The notes: generated from the letters alone by a model not told the origin. Shown: positions 27,148 to 38,742, numbered from the stretch's first letter. The stretch is DNA of 64,000 bases from Acidithrix ferrooxidans (GCF_000949295.1 NZ_JXYS01000029.1:37059-101058), one strand, 5' to 3'. Translations and numbers: made by a program.

Positions 27148-27900
27148 CCGACATTTCCTTCTTCCAGCGTCGAACCCTTTTGGCAAAGACTAGTCCAAGC
27201 TCAACACTTTTGACGAACAATGAAAAATTACATGCTCATTTAACTATGAATACGACCTCAAAACGACCAACCTAAATGGCTCCTAAATCGATCGAATATC
27301 CAGTTCAAATGGGCGAAATCAAAGATGGCCAATATGGAGAGACTCAATAACAAAAATATCGGAAACTCAATTCGTTCACGAAGATGCCCCATGGATTATC
27401 CATTTAAAAAAAACAGATGACTGATTACGTCACCAAGATGAAATCCCGACAAAAACTCAACTAAGAAAATTACCAAGATATTGGGCCGCCTTGAAAACAC
27501 GATGTTAGAACCCATGGTCTTCCTATGGCAAAATCGAAACTTGCTTTGGTAATGCTTTAATGGGGACCAATTGCCCCAAGGCTCCCCTACGAGCGGGTTG
27601 CTTGATCCACATCTAAGTTAGGAGGGCCCAACTTTCCCAAATGATTTAACGGATTAAAAAAAATAGTGATGGGGGAAATCATCACAAAAAGGCACTACAA
27701 CTAATATCTGTCGACCCTTTAGAGGGAGAGAGTGGGGCCCCTTTTAGACTCTCATTGGGTCGCATATTTATTATCGGCAATTATACGCGATCCTTTAGCG
27801 ATATTTCAGAATCCTCAAAGGTTCAACCTCGATAGTGGTCTCATAAGGTTTTTTCAAAACCCAAACGATGACAAGACGAGACAAAAACGAGGGATACGCA
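27148..27900. other. 750-base gap, divergent promoter region
   Basis: Separates the divergent Cys-rich gene and htrA-like gene. Both promoters should lie here. I see a GAGGG ribosome binding site at the htrA end and several A/T-rich runs, but no convincing gene or structured RNA. Confidence 0.4.
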
Positions 27901-29397
27901 ATGGAAGAAAACTTTACCCCCCAAGGTGACACGCCAAACGACAAGAGTTCCGATATTGATCCATTCGACGAAGCGCTCAGCTCACTGGCAGAAAGTGGAC
28001 CAAAACCAACTTCAGAAGAAGCAATCATTACGAGCCAGAGTTTCGAAGATTTTGAGCCAACAACCTCATTTGAATCCCAAGGCGATCAACCTTCCCAGGA
28101 GCAGGCACCGAAGTTCACAAACCCGGGATATCTAAACGAACCGACAGATACGTCAGCAGGTACCAGCTTCAATGGGCAAAACCTCTACACTGCAGCACCC
28201 ATAGCGCAAAAACAGAGAACGCAAAGGCGAAGAAGAGGAAATGGTCGCCTCTTTGCTGGCGTCGCACTAACAGCCCTAGTGGTCAGCGCAGTTGGTGGAT
28301 ATGGCGGCTACAAGCTAGCTAGCTCCACCACCACAAGCACAACCGTTCCCTCTGCAGTCCAAACAAATGCAACCACAACAGCTCAGGCTGCTGCCGCAAT
28401 TACGTCGGCCAATGGAGCGATGAGTATCCAAGCTATCCTCGCGAAGGTTGAACCTGCGATAGTGGACATCTCTACCACCGGCGTTCAATCCAATGGCTTC
28501 TTCGGAGGCTCTAGCAGCTTCTCGGCTGCCGGTACAGGAATGATAATGACACCCAATGGTAAGGTGCTAACAAATGCACACGTTGTCGCGAATGCAAGTA
28601 CAATTCGCGTGACTTTACTTGGTCAATCCAAATCATACAACGCTACCGTCATAGGCCGAGATACGGCCCACGATGTAGCTGTACTTCAAATTCAAGGCGC
28701 ATCCAATCTGCCTACTGTAACATTTGGAAAGTCATCAGCCCTTCAAGTTGGAGACAGCGTTGTCGCTATTGGTAATGCACTGGCACTTCAAGGAATGCCG
28801 ACTGTGACCCAGGGAATCGTCTCTGGCCTTAATCGAACGCTACAGTCGTCAACTAGCACCCTTAGCGGTCTCATCCAAACCGATGCACCGATCAATCCTG
28901 GCAACTCAGGCGGACCGTTGGTAAATGCATCCGGGCAAGTAATTGGAATGAATACCGAAATCTTGACAGGAACCGGTACCGAACCTGCTCAAAATCTAGG
29001 ATTTGCCGAATCAATAGACTCTGTACTTCCAATCGTCGCCAAGATCGAAGCTCACCCGAACACATTTACTACAACTACCCCTGTCACTGGACAAACGGCA
29101 TACCTCGGTGTAGCTGTGGAAACACTGACTCCTTCCATCGCTAGCCAACTCGGTCTACCAACATCCCTAAATGGCGCTCTAGTCGACCAGGTCACAGCAG
29201 GAGCACCAGCAAATCAAGCTGGAATTACCCCAGGATCCGTAATCACCAACGTCAATTCGAAGGCCATTACCAGTGCATCGAGCCTTGTCACAGCGATACA
29301 TTCACACAAGCCTGGGCAATCTCTGACTGTCAAATGGGTCAACGCACAAGGCACCAATTCTGCGACGGTGACCTTGGCAGCAGCCCCGACCGCCTAG
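27901..29397 (+). CDS. membrane-anchored HtrA/DegP-like serine protease
   Basis: About 498 residues. An acidic, disordered cytoplasmic N-terminus (1-105) and a basic stop (QRRRRGNGR) are followed by a transmembrane helix at about 117-138. The trypsin-like domain comes next, with His227 in LTNAHVVA, Asp258 in DTAHDVAVLQ and Ser336 in INPGNSGGPLV, then one PDZ domain from about 395. It acts outside the membrane on misfolded proteins. I choose the ATG at 27901, with GAGGG seven bases upstream, over the ATG at 27868. A response regulator and histidine kinase follow immediately, an arrangement like the mycobacterial MprAB-PepD envelope-stress genes. Confidence 0.93.
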   Translation: MEENFTPQGDTPNDKSSDIDPFDEALSSLAESGPKPTSEEAIITSQSFEDFEPTTSFESQGDQPSQEQAPKFTNPGYLNEPTDTSAGTSFNGQNLYTAAPIAQKQRTQRRRRGNGRLFAGVALTALVVSAVGGYGGYKLASSTTTSTTVPSAVQTNATTTAQAAAAITSANGAMSIQAILAKVEPAIVDISTTGVQSNGFFGGSSSFSAAGTGMIMTPNGKVLTNAHVVANASTIRVTLLGQSKSYNATVIGRDTAHDVAVLQIQGASNLPTVTFGKSSALQVGDSVVAIGNALALQGMPTVTQGIVSGLNRTLQSSTSTLSGLIQTDAPINPGNSGGPLVNASGQVIGMNTEILTGTGTEPAQNLGFAESIDSVLPIVAKIEAHPNTFTTTTPVTGQTAYLGVAVETLTPSIASQLGLPTSLNGALVDQVTAGAPANQAGITPGSVITNVNSKAITSASSLVTAIHSHKPGQSLTVKWVNAQGTNSATVTLAAAPTA

Positions 29398-29434
29398 TCG
29401 TCATGACGCACAATAAAAAGCCGATAGGATCAAA

Positions 29435-30196
29435 GTGACGAATCTCATTCCCAAGGTTTCAACGAGCAGAGAGCCAAAATTGAGCGAACCAACCACAGCC
29501 CCTAGAGTTCTAGTTATCGATGACGAAAGCTCCATAACCGATCTGGTCTCACTAGCCCTTGGTTTCCAAGGATACAAAGTAGAAAAGGCATCGGGTGCCA
29601 GAGAGGGACTTGAAAAAGTTCGCTCATTCTCTCCAGATATTATTTTGCTTGACGTAATGATGCCAGAGTTAGACGGCTTCGAAGTGGCAAGACGCTTGCG
29701 AATGGAAAAGATCGATACGCCGATAATCTTTCTAACAGCCAAAGATACGACTGAGGACAAGGTCTCAGGCCTCAAAATCGGCGGCGATGACTACGTAACA
29801 AAGCCATTTTCGCTTGAAGAACTAGCTGCCCGAGTCGATGCAATCATCAGACGCACTAAGAAAGATAATGAGATTTCGACGAGGTTGGTCTTCGCGGATC
29901 TCATCCTCGATCTAGAAACGCATGAAGTATTTAGAAAAGGACAACAGGTCGAGCTCACCTCAACCGAGTTCAATCTACTTCAATATCTGATGGAAAATGC
30001 CCGACGGGTCGTATCTAAATCACAGATCCTCGATCACGTCTGGCATTACGACTTCGGTGGGGACGCTAACATCGTGGAGACCTACATCTCCTATCTGCGA
30101 AGAAAGATCGACTCAGATAGCGAACCTTCGCTCATTCGAACCGTTCGAGGAGCTGGATACTCAATGCGAATGCCCAATAGCTATGACGCTCAATGA
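29435..30196 (+). CDS. OmpR-family response regulator (HtrA-linked)
   Basis: A 253-residue regulator with a GTG start. After about 25 extra N-terminal residues the receiver domain carries VIDDES, the phosphoacceptor Asp in IILLDVMMPELDG, FLTAKDT and VTKPFSL. The winged-helix domain follows (ELTSTEFNLLQYLMENARRVVSK, DANIVETYISYLRRKID, IRTVRGAGYSMR). It lies 38 bases after the htrA-like gene and 60 bases before its probable kinase, so the three genes form an envelope-stress module by inference. A hairpin separates it from the kinase gene. Confidence 0.93.
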   Translation: MTNLIPKVSTSREPKLSEPTTAPRVLVIDDESSITDLVSLALGFQGYKVEKASGAREGLEKVRSFSPDIILLDVMMPELDGFEVARRLRMEKIDTPIIFLTAKDTTEDKVSGLKIGGDDYVTKPFSLEELAARVDAIIRRTKKDNEISTRLVFADLILDLETHEVFRKGQQVELTSTEFNLLQYLMENARRVVSKSQILDHVWHYDFGGDANIVETYISYLRRKIDSDSEPSLIRTVRGAGYSMRMPNSYDAQ

Positions 30197-30217
30197 GAGA
30201 TCCAAATACAAAATTTA

Positions 30218-30246
30218 GGCACTTCATTCAACCAAAATGAAGTGCC
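30218..30246 (+). promoter_or_regulatory. hairpin between regulator and kinase genes
   Basis: GGCACTTCATT (30218-30228) and AATGAAGTGCC (30236-30246) form an 11-base perfect stem with a seven-base loop, ending ten bases before the kinase start. It may attenuate transcription or occlude the kinase ribosome binding site, lowering kinase relative to regulator. Confidence 0.5.
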
Positions 30247-30255
30247 AATTTCGAG

Positions 30256-31857
30256 ATGAAAGACATTGGATTGGTTGCAGTAAAGGAAATCCTAAGGCGA
30301 AGAATTGAAGCAACTCAACAAAGCCAAGCAGACGCTCGAAATAAAAAACCGAAATCAACACTAAAAGCTAAGCTTCTAATAACAGTGGCACTACTGGTGG
30401 CCTTTGGACTTGGGATAGCTGATCTCGCAACGTATACAGCCTTGCAATCTTTTCTCTACCAAAAATTAGACCAGCAGCTCCAAACTACAATTGGATCCAC
30501 GGCGCAAGCACTTTTCGAATCATTTCAGGGAAGACCTGGCAACGGTTCTATACCAGCCATGGTACCCGATGGGTCTTGGGGAGAAATAGCTTCGGGCGGT
30601 AGAATAGTTTTTAGCGTTGCATTCGTTCAACCCGGAACTCTCCAAGGTTCGCCACCCAAGATCCAACTAAGCGGCTCACAGGCAATTAAAGTGAATCACC
30701 CAACGACCGTTACAGCTTCCAACGGTAGCCAAATTCAATATCGCGCGTTAGCCATTACTACCTCAGTTGGAAATGTTACAGTCATCTTAGCTATTCCAGA
30801 GACTGGTCTACATGCGACCCTATCACGTCTAGCCATAGTCACAACGCTCGTGTCGCTGACCTTACTGGTAATTCTGATCGCACTTGGATTCTATCTAATT
30901 GGGATTGGTCTGGCACCTCTTGATCGAATGACCGAGACTGCTGATCAAATCTCAAAGGGCGATTTCTCGCGACGAATCGAAGCAGAATCACGAGATGCAG
31001 AAGTTGAAAAACTGGCGGACGCCCTTAATTACATGTTGGGAACGATTCAAGCCGAGATTGAAAAACGCGAAGCCTCCGAAGGGCGTCTAAAGCGATTCGT
31101 TGCTGATGCATCTCACGAATTACGGACGCCGCTTACCTCAATCAGAGGTTATGCAGAGCTAATCGAAACCGGCTTGATCTCTAAACCCGAAGATATATAT
31201 TCCGCCGCCGAACGTATCACAACTGAATCGGTTAGGATGGCGGGATTGGTCGAAGACCTTTTACTTCTTGCTCGGTTGGACCAAGCTCGAGCCCTGCAAA
31301 AACTCGACGTAAACTTTTCTCAAATAGTCGCAGCTGTAGTGGCCGATGCCCACGTAGTGGAGCCCAACAGACCACTTAATGCATCTATCGCGCCGGATAT
31401 ACATGTAATCGGAGACCAGCCAAGGCTCACCCAAGTCGTCTCGAACATTATGTCGAACCTAAGAACACATACGACAGAAAATACCCAGGCTGAAATTACC
31501 CTAGGGGTGACAGCAGATGAACAGGGGGCTCCAATCTGTCAGCTATCAGTGAGGGATTGGGGACCAGGTCTCTCAAAAGAGCAACTTGACCACGTATTTG
31601 AGCGTTTCTACCGAGCTGACCCATCTCGAACGCGATCCCAAGGTGGAGCAGGACTAGGTCTTTCCCTCGTTCAATCGATTACCGAATCGCACAATGGAAA
31701 GGTTTGGATAACCTCTGGCGGAATTGGAAAAGGCATTACCATTGGAGTAGAACTTCCAATCGCCAATCAGGGCCCAAACACCGCCCAAAACCACCTGGGA
31801 TCGATCGATTCACCTTTGAGCGGCGACCCCCCGGTCTCATTCGGTAGCGGATCGTAA
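30256..31857 (+). CDS. sensor histidine kinase (HtrA-linked)
   Basis: A 533-residue kinase. Transmembrane helices lie at about residues 38-58 and 190-216, with an extracytoplasmic sensor between. HAMP follows, then HisKA with the phosphorylated His in FVADASHELRTPLTSIRGYAE. The ATPase domain has LTQVVSNIMSNLRTHTT as the N-box, DWGPGLSKEQ as the G1 box and GGAGLGLSLVQSI as the G2 box. The N-box keeps its Asn but is otherwise unusual (NLRTHT instead of NAxxHT). The ATG overlaps the hairpin region. It is the likely partner of the preceding regulator. Confidence 0.93.
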   Translation: MKDIGLVAVKEILRRRIEATQQSQADARNKKPKSTLKAKLLITVALLVAFGLGIADLATYTALQSFLYQKLDQQLQTTIGSTAQALFESFQGRPGNGSIPAMVPDGSWGEIASGGRIVFSVAFVQPGTLQGSPPKIQLSGSQAIKVNHPTTVTASNGSQIQYRALAITTSVGNVTVILAIPETGLHATLSRLAIVTTLVSLTLLVILIALGFYLIGIGLAPLDRMTETADQISKGDFSRRIEAESRDAEVEKLADALNYMLGTIQAEIEKREASEGRLKRFVADASHELRTPLTSIRGYAELIETGLISKPEDIYSAAERITTESVRMAGLVEDLLLLARLDQARALQKLDVNFSQIVAAVVADAHVVEPNRPLNASIAPDIHVIGDQPRLTQVVSNIMSNLRTHTTENTQAEITLGVTADEQGAPICQLSVRDWGPGLSKEQLDHVFERFYRADPSRTRSQGGAGLGLSLVQSITESHNGKVWITSGGIGKGITIGVELPIANQGPNTAQNHLGSIDSPLSGDPPVSFGSGS

Positions 31858-32086
31858 AATTCGCCATCACAATCTACTCACTCCTAGATATTATAAATAT
31901 TAAAGCTACGATAAGACTAGAGCAGCTCATAAAATAGATAAATTAAAAGACAATGCATTCATCTTCATCGGAGCTTCTTCTAGGAATTCAGTCAACTGGC
32001 GAAGGTGCTCGTTTGGAAGGACCTTTCCATTGTTTTTTATCAATTTCTACCCGCGGAACACCTTCTGACTCATACTAAGGATCGAA

Positions 32087-32827
32087 ATGGCAATAGAAAC
32101 ATCTGAATTGATAGATGAATTAGAGAAATACGCTGCCCAGATTAGCGAACAGGCCCCCTCCAATCTCGACTTGGCCTTGGCTCACCTTGGGTCGTGGCGT
32201 GTAAGCGACCTACTCGAACACCTTTCGTTAGTCTTAGAGAGGGCAATAAATCGCATTGGAAAGACCGAAGAACCCAAAGCTGGCGAAAGTGCGACGGGAA
32301 CCATCGACCATCTTGAGCAATACACCGAGACTTCGAATCGTCTTATTGCAACGTTGAAAACCACGAGCGATCAAACACCTGCCTGGAATTGGACGGGATC
32401 AAATCAAAATAGCGCTTGGTTAAAGCGTCGTATGGCCCACGAAGTAGCGGTACACTCTCTCGACATTGCACTCGCATTGAATTTAGTCCAAGATGTCAAT
32501 AAATATTTCAATCCAAAATTTGCCAGTGACGGAATCGCGGAATTTGTTAATGTATTTCTGGGCCGATTAAATGCCAAGTACGAAGGGAGTTCCGAGCCAT
32601 TTTCCATCCATATCCATGCAAATGATGTCTCAGATACCGAATGGGTCTTCCTCTTTGGCACTACGACCATAGAAGCAAAGCAATTGCACCAAAAGTGTGA
32701 TCTTGCGCTACGCGGTACCGCAAGCGCGCTTTATGGGTGGCTATGGAATCGATTCGCCTACGAGAATCTAGAGCTAATCGGCGATCATACCTTGGCGGAC
32801 AAATGGCACGAAATCGTAAAAATCTAG
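32087..32827 (+). CDS. mycothiol-dependent maleylpyruvate isomerase family protein
   Basis: A 246-residue DinB-like four-helix protein with the actinobacterial MDMPI N-terminal domain. SWRVSDLLEHLSLVLERA and RRMAHEVAVHSLDIALAL carry the His positions that bind metal in this family (near residues 45, 120 and 124). The C-terminal domain is SCP2-like and ends in LRGTASALYGWLWNR, the usual family finish. Members act as mycothiol-dependent isomerases or transferases; the substrate is unknown. AAGGATCG precedes the ATG. It stands alone at the edge of a gene desert. Confidence 0.85.
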   Translation: MAIETSELIDELEKYAAQISEQAPSNLDLALAHLGSWRVSDLLEHLSLVLERAINRIGKTEEPKAGESATGTIDHLEQYTETSNRLIATLKTTSDQTPAWNWTGSNQNSAWLKRRMAHEVAVHSLDIALALNLVQDVNKYFNPKFASDGIAEFVNVFLGRLNAKYEGSSEPFSIHIHANDVSDTEWVFLFGTTTIEAKQLHQKCDLALRGTASALYGWLWNRFAYENLELIGDHTLADKWHEIVKI

Positions 32828-35195
32828 TTAACCCTTTACCCCGATGAGCCACTTGCTCAAGAATCGTCTTATTTGATATCGACTAACCCAGCTTTAGAAA
32901 AAGTTATCGCAAGATCGCTCTGTTTTGGGTTGGAGTAGCCAATTTTTAGAGCACGCAAAAAAATAACATCTGGTCTGGCGTGTGCCAGTAATGACGAAAT
33001 AGAGATAGGCCATTGCCAATCAGCAAGCAAACCTTTCACAACGCCAAAGAGAATATCTCCATTTAACATCATGGAGACATCTTTCGACGGCGCCGCCAAA
33101 ACTAGCCACCGAGCCTAATTCGACCACTCTCAAAAAAGAAGCTACCTTGAACTATTGCTCTCGTTTGCGCTTTTGATAGATCATCGGAGCTTAAAGATTT
33201 AACCAGGGATTCACCCAGGATTCATGATCACAAGACCTGCGAACCAAGACCATTATTTAATGGCCACCTTGACCATCTTGGAATTAGCTGATAGAACGTT
33301 ATTCAACAGAGCATCATTATCTGTTGGAGACTCATCTGGCGAAACCTCTCAAACGATCGAAATAGCGCATCAGGTAGAGAAATCGCAACAAAAGACAATG
33401 TTGTGCTTCTAACCAATTATGACCCCTACTTATCCATGCCTATCTCGAACGAGCAAAAAGATTAAGTTATCCACCAAGGTCAATTTATCGAGATGGATGC
33501 CCACACAAAGACAACCGATCCCTGAAATTCACAAGCACAACCAACCATGACCGATACCCGCAGTACCATCGAGGTGCTTCCCTGGAGAACTGGAAAATTC
33601 CAAGGAGAAGGCAATTATCGTCAAAGAGCTCGCGAGAAAGTCAAAGACCTAAGTACCGAGCCTCTTTGATGCCAACCAGCCAGCTAAGATCGCCCGAATA
33701 ACGAACTCACTCCGGCCTTGGAGCGCAATTAAGCCCTATCCACCCATGATGCCACAGCCCAAACCAAGCCACCCTTAGCCCTAGCTTTCTCTTTTCCTCG
33801 AACCACATAATGACTAGGAGAGCCAAGCAAAGCTTCCTTAGGTTTCATGTTTTATACATGGTTCCCAACAATGCCATGGACGAACGCGCCTTTGATTGCC
33901 ATGTCCAAAAAGCCGCGGGAAAGCCTCAGTACACTTTTATCAACAACCCACTTTACCTAAGTGAAAAGCAATAATGATTTGTATTAAACAACCAAAGCAT
34001 TCCTTTTGAAAAAATTCATAAAGTAACAAAAATCATAAAGTAACAAATAAGTACTTGGTAGACAACTAATCAACTTCCCGTATTGGCCAGATAGACCTCT
34101 ACGATAAGCTAACTCGATAAAAATCTAATAGATCCATCGAACGCCATCTATGGTCTCAACGCGAAGTAAACACCAACCTAACCGGAGATGGTTTTGAAAC
34201 AAAATAGCCAATCTTAAATCATATTTCTAGCAAAACTGGAGTAATCTTGCCATCAATCTCCCCGATTGCTATAAACGTCTACGAAAATATTGACATAGAG
34301 ACCTACATGTGATTCTGCCTTCAATAGGGATCTCCCTTCAATAGGTCCAAGTCACGATGGCTAATGTGCTCTACGACAATGTCAGATACTTGAAAAAATA
34401 ATCTTTAAGGTTGCTAAATGGTTCAACTTAGTCAGAAATTCATTGATTTAGACAGAAAATTTAACGACAATTTATATTTTCTAAAATCAGCAGAACCTGA
34501 AAAATTATTTAAAAGATAAATCATACATTGACTACAGCTAGCTTACGTAATCTTTAATAATTCTAAATTTGCCATTTATGACTAAGATTATCCAACTAAG
34601 ACCTTTTTACGAGCTAGATCACGGCGGATCGATGCAAAAAGATATTTATCCAATCAAAACTCACCAGAATCCACTTCTCGTATCGCCCAGTATGGCTAAA
34701 ACCCACACAAAAGTATTACCAATGAACTTTAGTAATGCCGCCGAGGTGTAATTGACAATGTCAAAGGATTGCTAACATTGGAATGATTGAAATTTCAAAA
34801 TATTTACTGATATGTTTAACCCAGGCTCAAAATCCGCCGAAAAAAGAGATATTGAAGATAAACCTGACCTAAATCTTCAAAGACAATTTGCACCTTCGAG
34901 TCAAAAAGAAATGAGCTGCTTCGAGGACACATCGCCCGACGTAACAAAAGACACACCATCGAACCCGCCGCCAGGGATAGAAATGTCTAGCCGAATCGCA
35001 CACATCAAGGAATTATTCCGGAATATACATCAATGGAGCTTCCAGAGATTAACAGCCATGTGGGCAGGTCTTAGATTCGATCATCAAAAAGTAACAAATC
35101 TTCCAACGTTAAAGATCTTGAACACCCGAGCCAAAAAGACCCGATGCTACGGATAAAAGAAAATTGATCATCAGTCGGTCAACAGAGATGAGATC
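32828..35195. other. 2.4-kb gene desert, AT-rich
   Basis: No convincing gene on either strand. Minor frames include 32869-33099 (minus), 33224-33412, 34569-34751 and 34812-35156 (plus); none resembles a family. Two pairs of direct repeats share a 17-base period: TCATAAAGTAACAAA at 34016 and 34033, and CCTTCAATAGG at 34318 and 34335. The right side is very A/T rich. Possibilities are decayed genes, a regulatory RNA, or a long 5' region of the surface-protein gene at 35196. Confidence 0.5.
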
Positions 35196-37445
35196 GTGAC
35201 CGCCCTAATCGAAAAGAATAGTAGAAACCCTGTGAAAACTTCTCTAAGAAAAGCCGCCTTGCTAGGCTCGTCACTTACGATGATAGGTGCCGCGAGCCTA
35301 GCTACCGTTTTCTCCAGCACAAATACAGCCTCCGCGGATCCCGCATCGAACACGAAATACACGCCTATTGCCTTCAACCTTTCGAATCTCATCACAAGTC
35401 AAGTTGTATCTTCTAGCACTCACTTTGAGCAAACCCTCAAAACCTCCGATGGCAACTACTGGGTATCAACAACGAGTGGGTATTTAATTGAATTCTCCGG
35501 TACCTCGGATTCTGCAATAGGCTATATCCATACCGCCGATCAACTCTACGATGGCGTAGTAGTACCTGTTGCTGGAAGTTCTGATCGTCTATATTTCATA
35601 AACCAAAGATCAAGCAATTGCACAGTCGTTGAGCTCTCACTAAGCGGATTAACTTTTACTAGCGCTGGATCACTTCAATACACCACTCCGAAATTAAATT
35701 GCGTAGTAAATAGTTCAACGGGCAAAGCCCTAAGTGGCCAGTCCTCATATTCGATCGCAACAGATGGAACCAACGTCTATCTAACGCAACCTTCCCTAGT
35801 TCTGAACCCTGCCACTACGAGCACTTATTATAACGTTCTATGGGAAATCAAGAATGCAAACAGCACGACAACCACCTCTCTGGCTGCTACTGCATTTATT
35901 TTGGACCCCACCGAAACAATTGGGTCAGCGATGGGCATCTACGGTAAATACGCCTATATCGGCGGCGCATCGCACCACATCTATTCCTATTTACTCAGCA
36001 CTCTTTCCCCTGCAAATAACGCTGCATCAAACCCAAATACCCCAAATGTCGTCTATAGCGTACCCTCAAACGGAGGAGGATTCGGAGACTTTCAAGGAGT
36101 CACCACCAACGGAAGTAGTTCCGAGCTATGGTTCGTGCGTGAATTCAACAAACAAGTCGGTTATATCCCAATTGCAACCACCGGAAGCATAACTGGGTAC
36201 GACTATCAGATCGGAGGTAGTCCTAACAACGAAATTGAATCAATGACTTATGATCCACATTCAGGCAATCTATGGATTGCCTCTGGCAACGTAAATGGGG
36301 TCCAATATTCCAATGTGAGTTTTGGCTATTTCAACATAAACGCATTGTCAAGTTCAGTAACAGGGACATCTAGCGTAAAAACCCTCACTCCAACTTGGTA
36401 CAAAACTCCAACAGGAGTAAGTGAAGGAGCCGACGACTTTGCGCTTTACGCCAACGGTAACCCAATCTACTATTTTGGAGGACCAACACTTTCCATCAAA
36501 AAGACTGATAGCGTTGGTGGAATAGCTAGTATCTCAAGCTTCACTACCACCGGCGGAAGCACGACGATAGATAGCAACTTCAACTTTACCGTAACTGTCG
36601 GTTTGCCGACTCAAATTGGAAATATTCAAAACAGATCCGAATCGAAAACAATAACTGTAACTGACCCCGTACCATCACAATTTAGCCTCGACACCGTTAG
36701 CGGCCCTAGCGGAGCAACGCCAAATTGGAATTGTCAAGTTAATCATCCGCAAAACTCATTCAGCTGTTCATACACCCCGGCATCGCCGATTGCCCCGGGC
36801 ACGACACTTCCACCCATAACCGTAGGAGTAAAAGCAAACGCGACTGGAAGCTTTACCAACACCGCCACAGCGGAATCAGAAGACGCCAATCCAGTACAAT
36901 GGAGTGACACGGTAACGGTCTCCTCGCCCGCTACCACCACGACCACGACGGCTCCGCCAACTACAACGCCGGTGACTGTGCCTAGCTTTTCTTCCTCGAC
37001 CACGACGCCTCCGCCAACTACAACGCCGGTAACCGCGCCTAGCCTTTCGACCACGACCACGACGGCTCCGCCAACTACAACGCCGGTAACCGCGCCTAGC
37101 CTTTCGACCACGACCACGACGGCTCCGCCAACTACAACGCCGGTAACCGCGCCTAGCCTTTCGACCACGACCACGACGCCTCCGACAACACTGGTACCGG
37201 TGACAGCACCTAGCTTTTCTTCCTCGACCACGACGCCTCCGACAACACTGGTACCGGTGACAGCACCTTCGACGGCCAATCCGGCAACTACTGTGCCAAA
37301 ATCAGCTTCACAAGTAGTCGTACCCTCAACCCACACGGGCAAACCATGGGGAACCCTGGTCTATTGGTACCTGGCAGCACTATTGGCAATAGTTGGTTCA
37401 GTAATTCTCTGGCCACGAGGAAAACAATATAAAAGTAACTCCTAG
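35196..37445 (+). CDS. large surface protein with Thr/Pro repeats and C-terminal anchor
   Basis: A 749-residue exported protein. A signal peptide runs from the basic VKTSLRKAA through a hydrophobic core, with a likely cleavage in TASA|DPAS after residue 47. Residues about 50-430 have repeated YGKYAYIGG, SELWFVREFN and MTYDPHSGNLWIASG segments, resembling a beta-propeller of the Vgb/streptogramin-lyase type. A DUF11/CARDB-like beta domain follows at about 435-570 (LSIKKTDSVGG, ITVTDPVPSQFSLDTV). A low-complexity Thr/Pro stalk with 19-residue repeats precedes a transmembrane helix (YWYLAALLAIVGSVILW) and basic tail. There is no LPXTG motif, so it is probably membrane-anchored. GTG start. Function unknown; adhesin or envelope stalk is a guess. 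Confidence 0.85.
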   Translation: MTALIEKNSRNPVKTSLRKAALLGSSLTMIGAASLATVFSSTNTASADPASNTKYTPIAFNLSNLITSQVVSSSTHFEQTLKTSDGNYWVSTTSGYLIEFSGTSDSAIGYIHTADQLYDGVVVPVAGSSDRLYFINQRSSNCTVVELSLSGLTFTSAGSLQYTTPKLNCVVNSSTGKALSGQSSYSIATDGTNVYLTQPSLVLNPATTSTYYNVLWEIKNANSTTTTSLAATAFILDPTETIGSAMGIYGKYAYIGGASHHIYSYLLSTLSPANNAASNPNTPNVVYSVPSNGGGFGDFQGVTTNGSSSELWFVREFNKQVGYIPIATTGSITGYDYQIGGSPNNEIESMTYDPHSGNLWIASGNVNGVQYSNVSFGYFNINALSSSVTGTSSVKTLTPTWYKTPTGVSEGADDFALYANGNPIYYFGGPTLSIKKTDSVGGIASISSFTTTGGSTTIDSNFNFTVTVGLPTQIGNIQNRSESKTITVTDPVPSQFSLDTVSGPSGATPNWNCQVNHPQNSFSCSYTPASPIAPGTTLPPITVGVKANATGSFTNTATAESEDANPVQWSDTVTVSSPATTTTTTAPPTTTPVTVPSFSSSTTTPPPTTTPVTAPSLSTTTTTAPPTTTPVTAPSLSTTTTTAPPTTTPVTAPSLSTTTTTPPTTLVPVTAPSFSSSTTTPPTTLVPVTAPSTANPATTVPKSASQVVVPSTHTGKPWGTLVYWYLAALLAIVGSVILWPRGKQYKSNS
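36934..37268 (+). repeat. 57-base tandem repeats encoding a Thr/Pro stalk
   Basis: A 57-base unit begins at 37044, 37101 and 37158, nearly identical in the first two copies, with diverged flanking copies that contain CTTTTCTTCCTCGACCACG or CGACAACACTGGTACCGG. Each unit encodes 19 residues (STTTTTAPPTTTPVTAPSL). The count is likely variable between strains through slippage or recombination. Confidence 0.85.
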
Positions 37446-37499
37446 GATTTCGATCAGATAGATCTTCGAAAATACCATTAGAGATATTTGGAACAAAAG

Positions 37500-37537
37500 C
37501 CCCGGGCTAGGTAACTCAAACTTTACCTGGACCGGGG
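37500..37537 (+). terminator. hairpin after the surface-protein gene
   Basis: CCCCGG (37500-37505) and CCGGGG (37532-37537) enclose a second stem, AGGTAA/TTACCT, with a small internal loop. It lies 54 bases after the stop. The T-run is missing. Confidence 0.55.
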
Positions 37538-38584
<1,047 letters not shown>

Positions 38585-38742
38585 ACAACGACCAGGCAAG
38601 TCGGTCTATATGAAATCTGAGATTCGCCCCGCTCTCCTGTCTCATTAAGGCCAGGAGCCACACAAGCATTGTCTATTTTTATACCTTTAAATTTTCCACC
38701 AGCGACACTGTCTAAAGCCAATTCATCTCAAAAAAACAAGAC

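Noticed and set aside
32869..33099. 76-codon minus frame after the mycothiol enzyme gene
   Set aside because: TTG start, no recognised domain; not enough support.
34016..34047. Short direct repeats as a CRISPR start
   Set aside because: Only two copies with a two-base spacer; no array and no cas genes.
34812..35156. 114-codon plus frame before the surface-protein gene
   Set aside because: It has an ATG but no family resemblance, lies in an AT-rich desert and lacks a ribosome site; kept out of the gene list.
36743..37342. 199-codon minus frame over the surface-protein repeats
   Set aside because: It is the antisense of the tandem repeats; its Val/Gly repeats are an artefact of the Thr/Pro coding strand.
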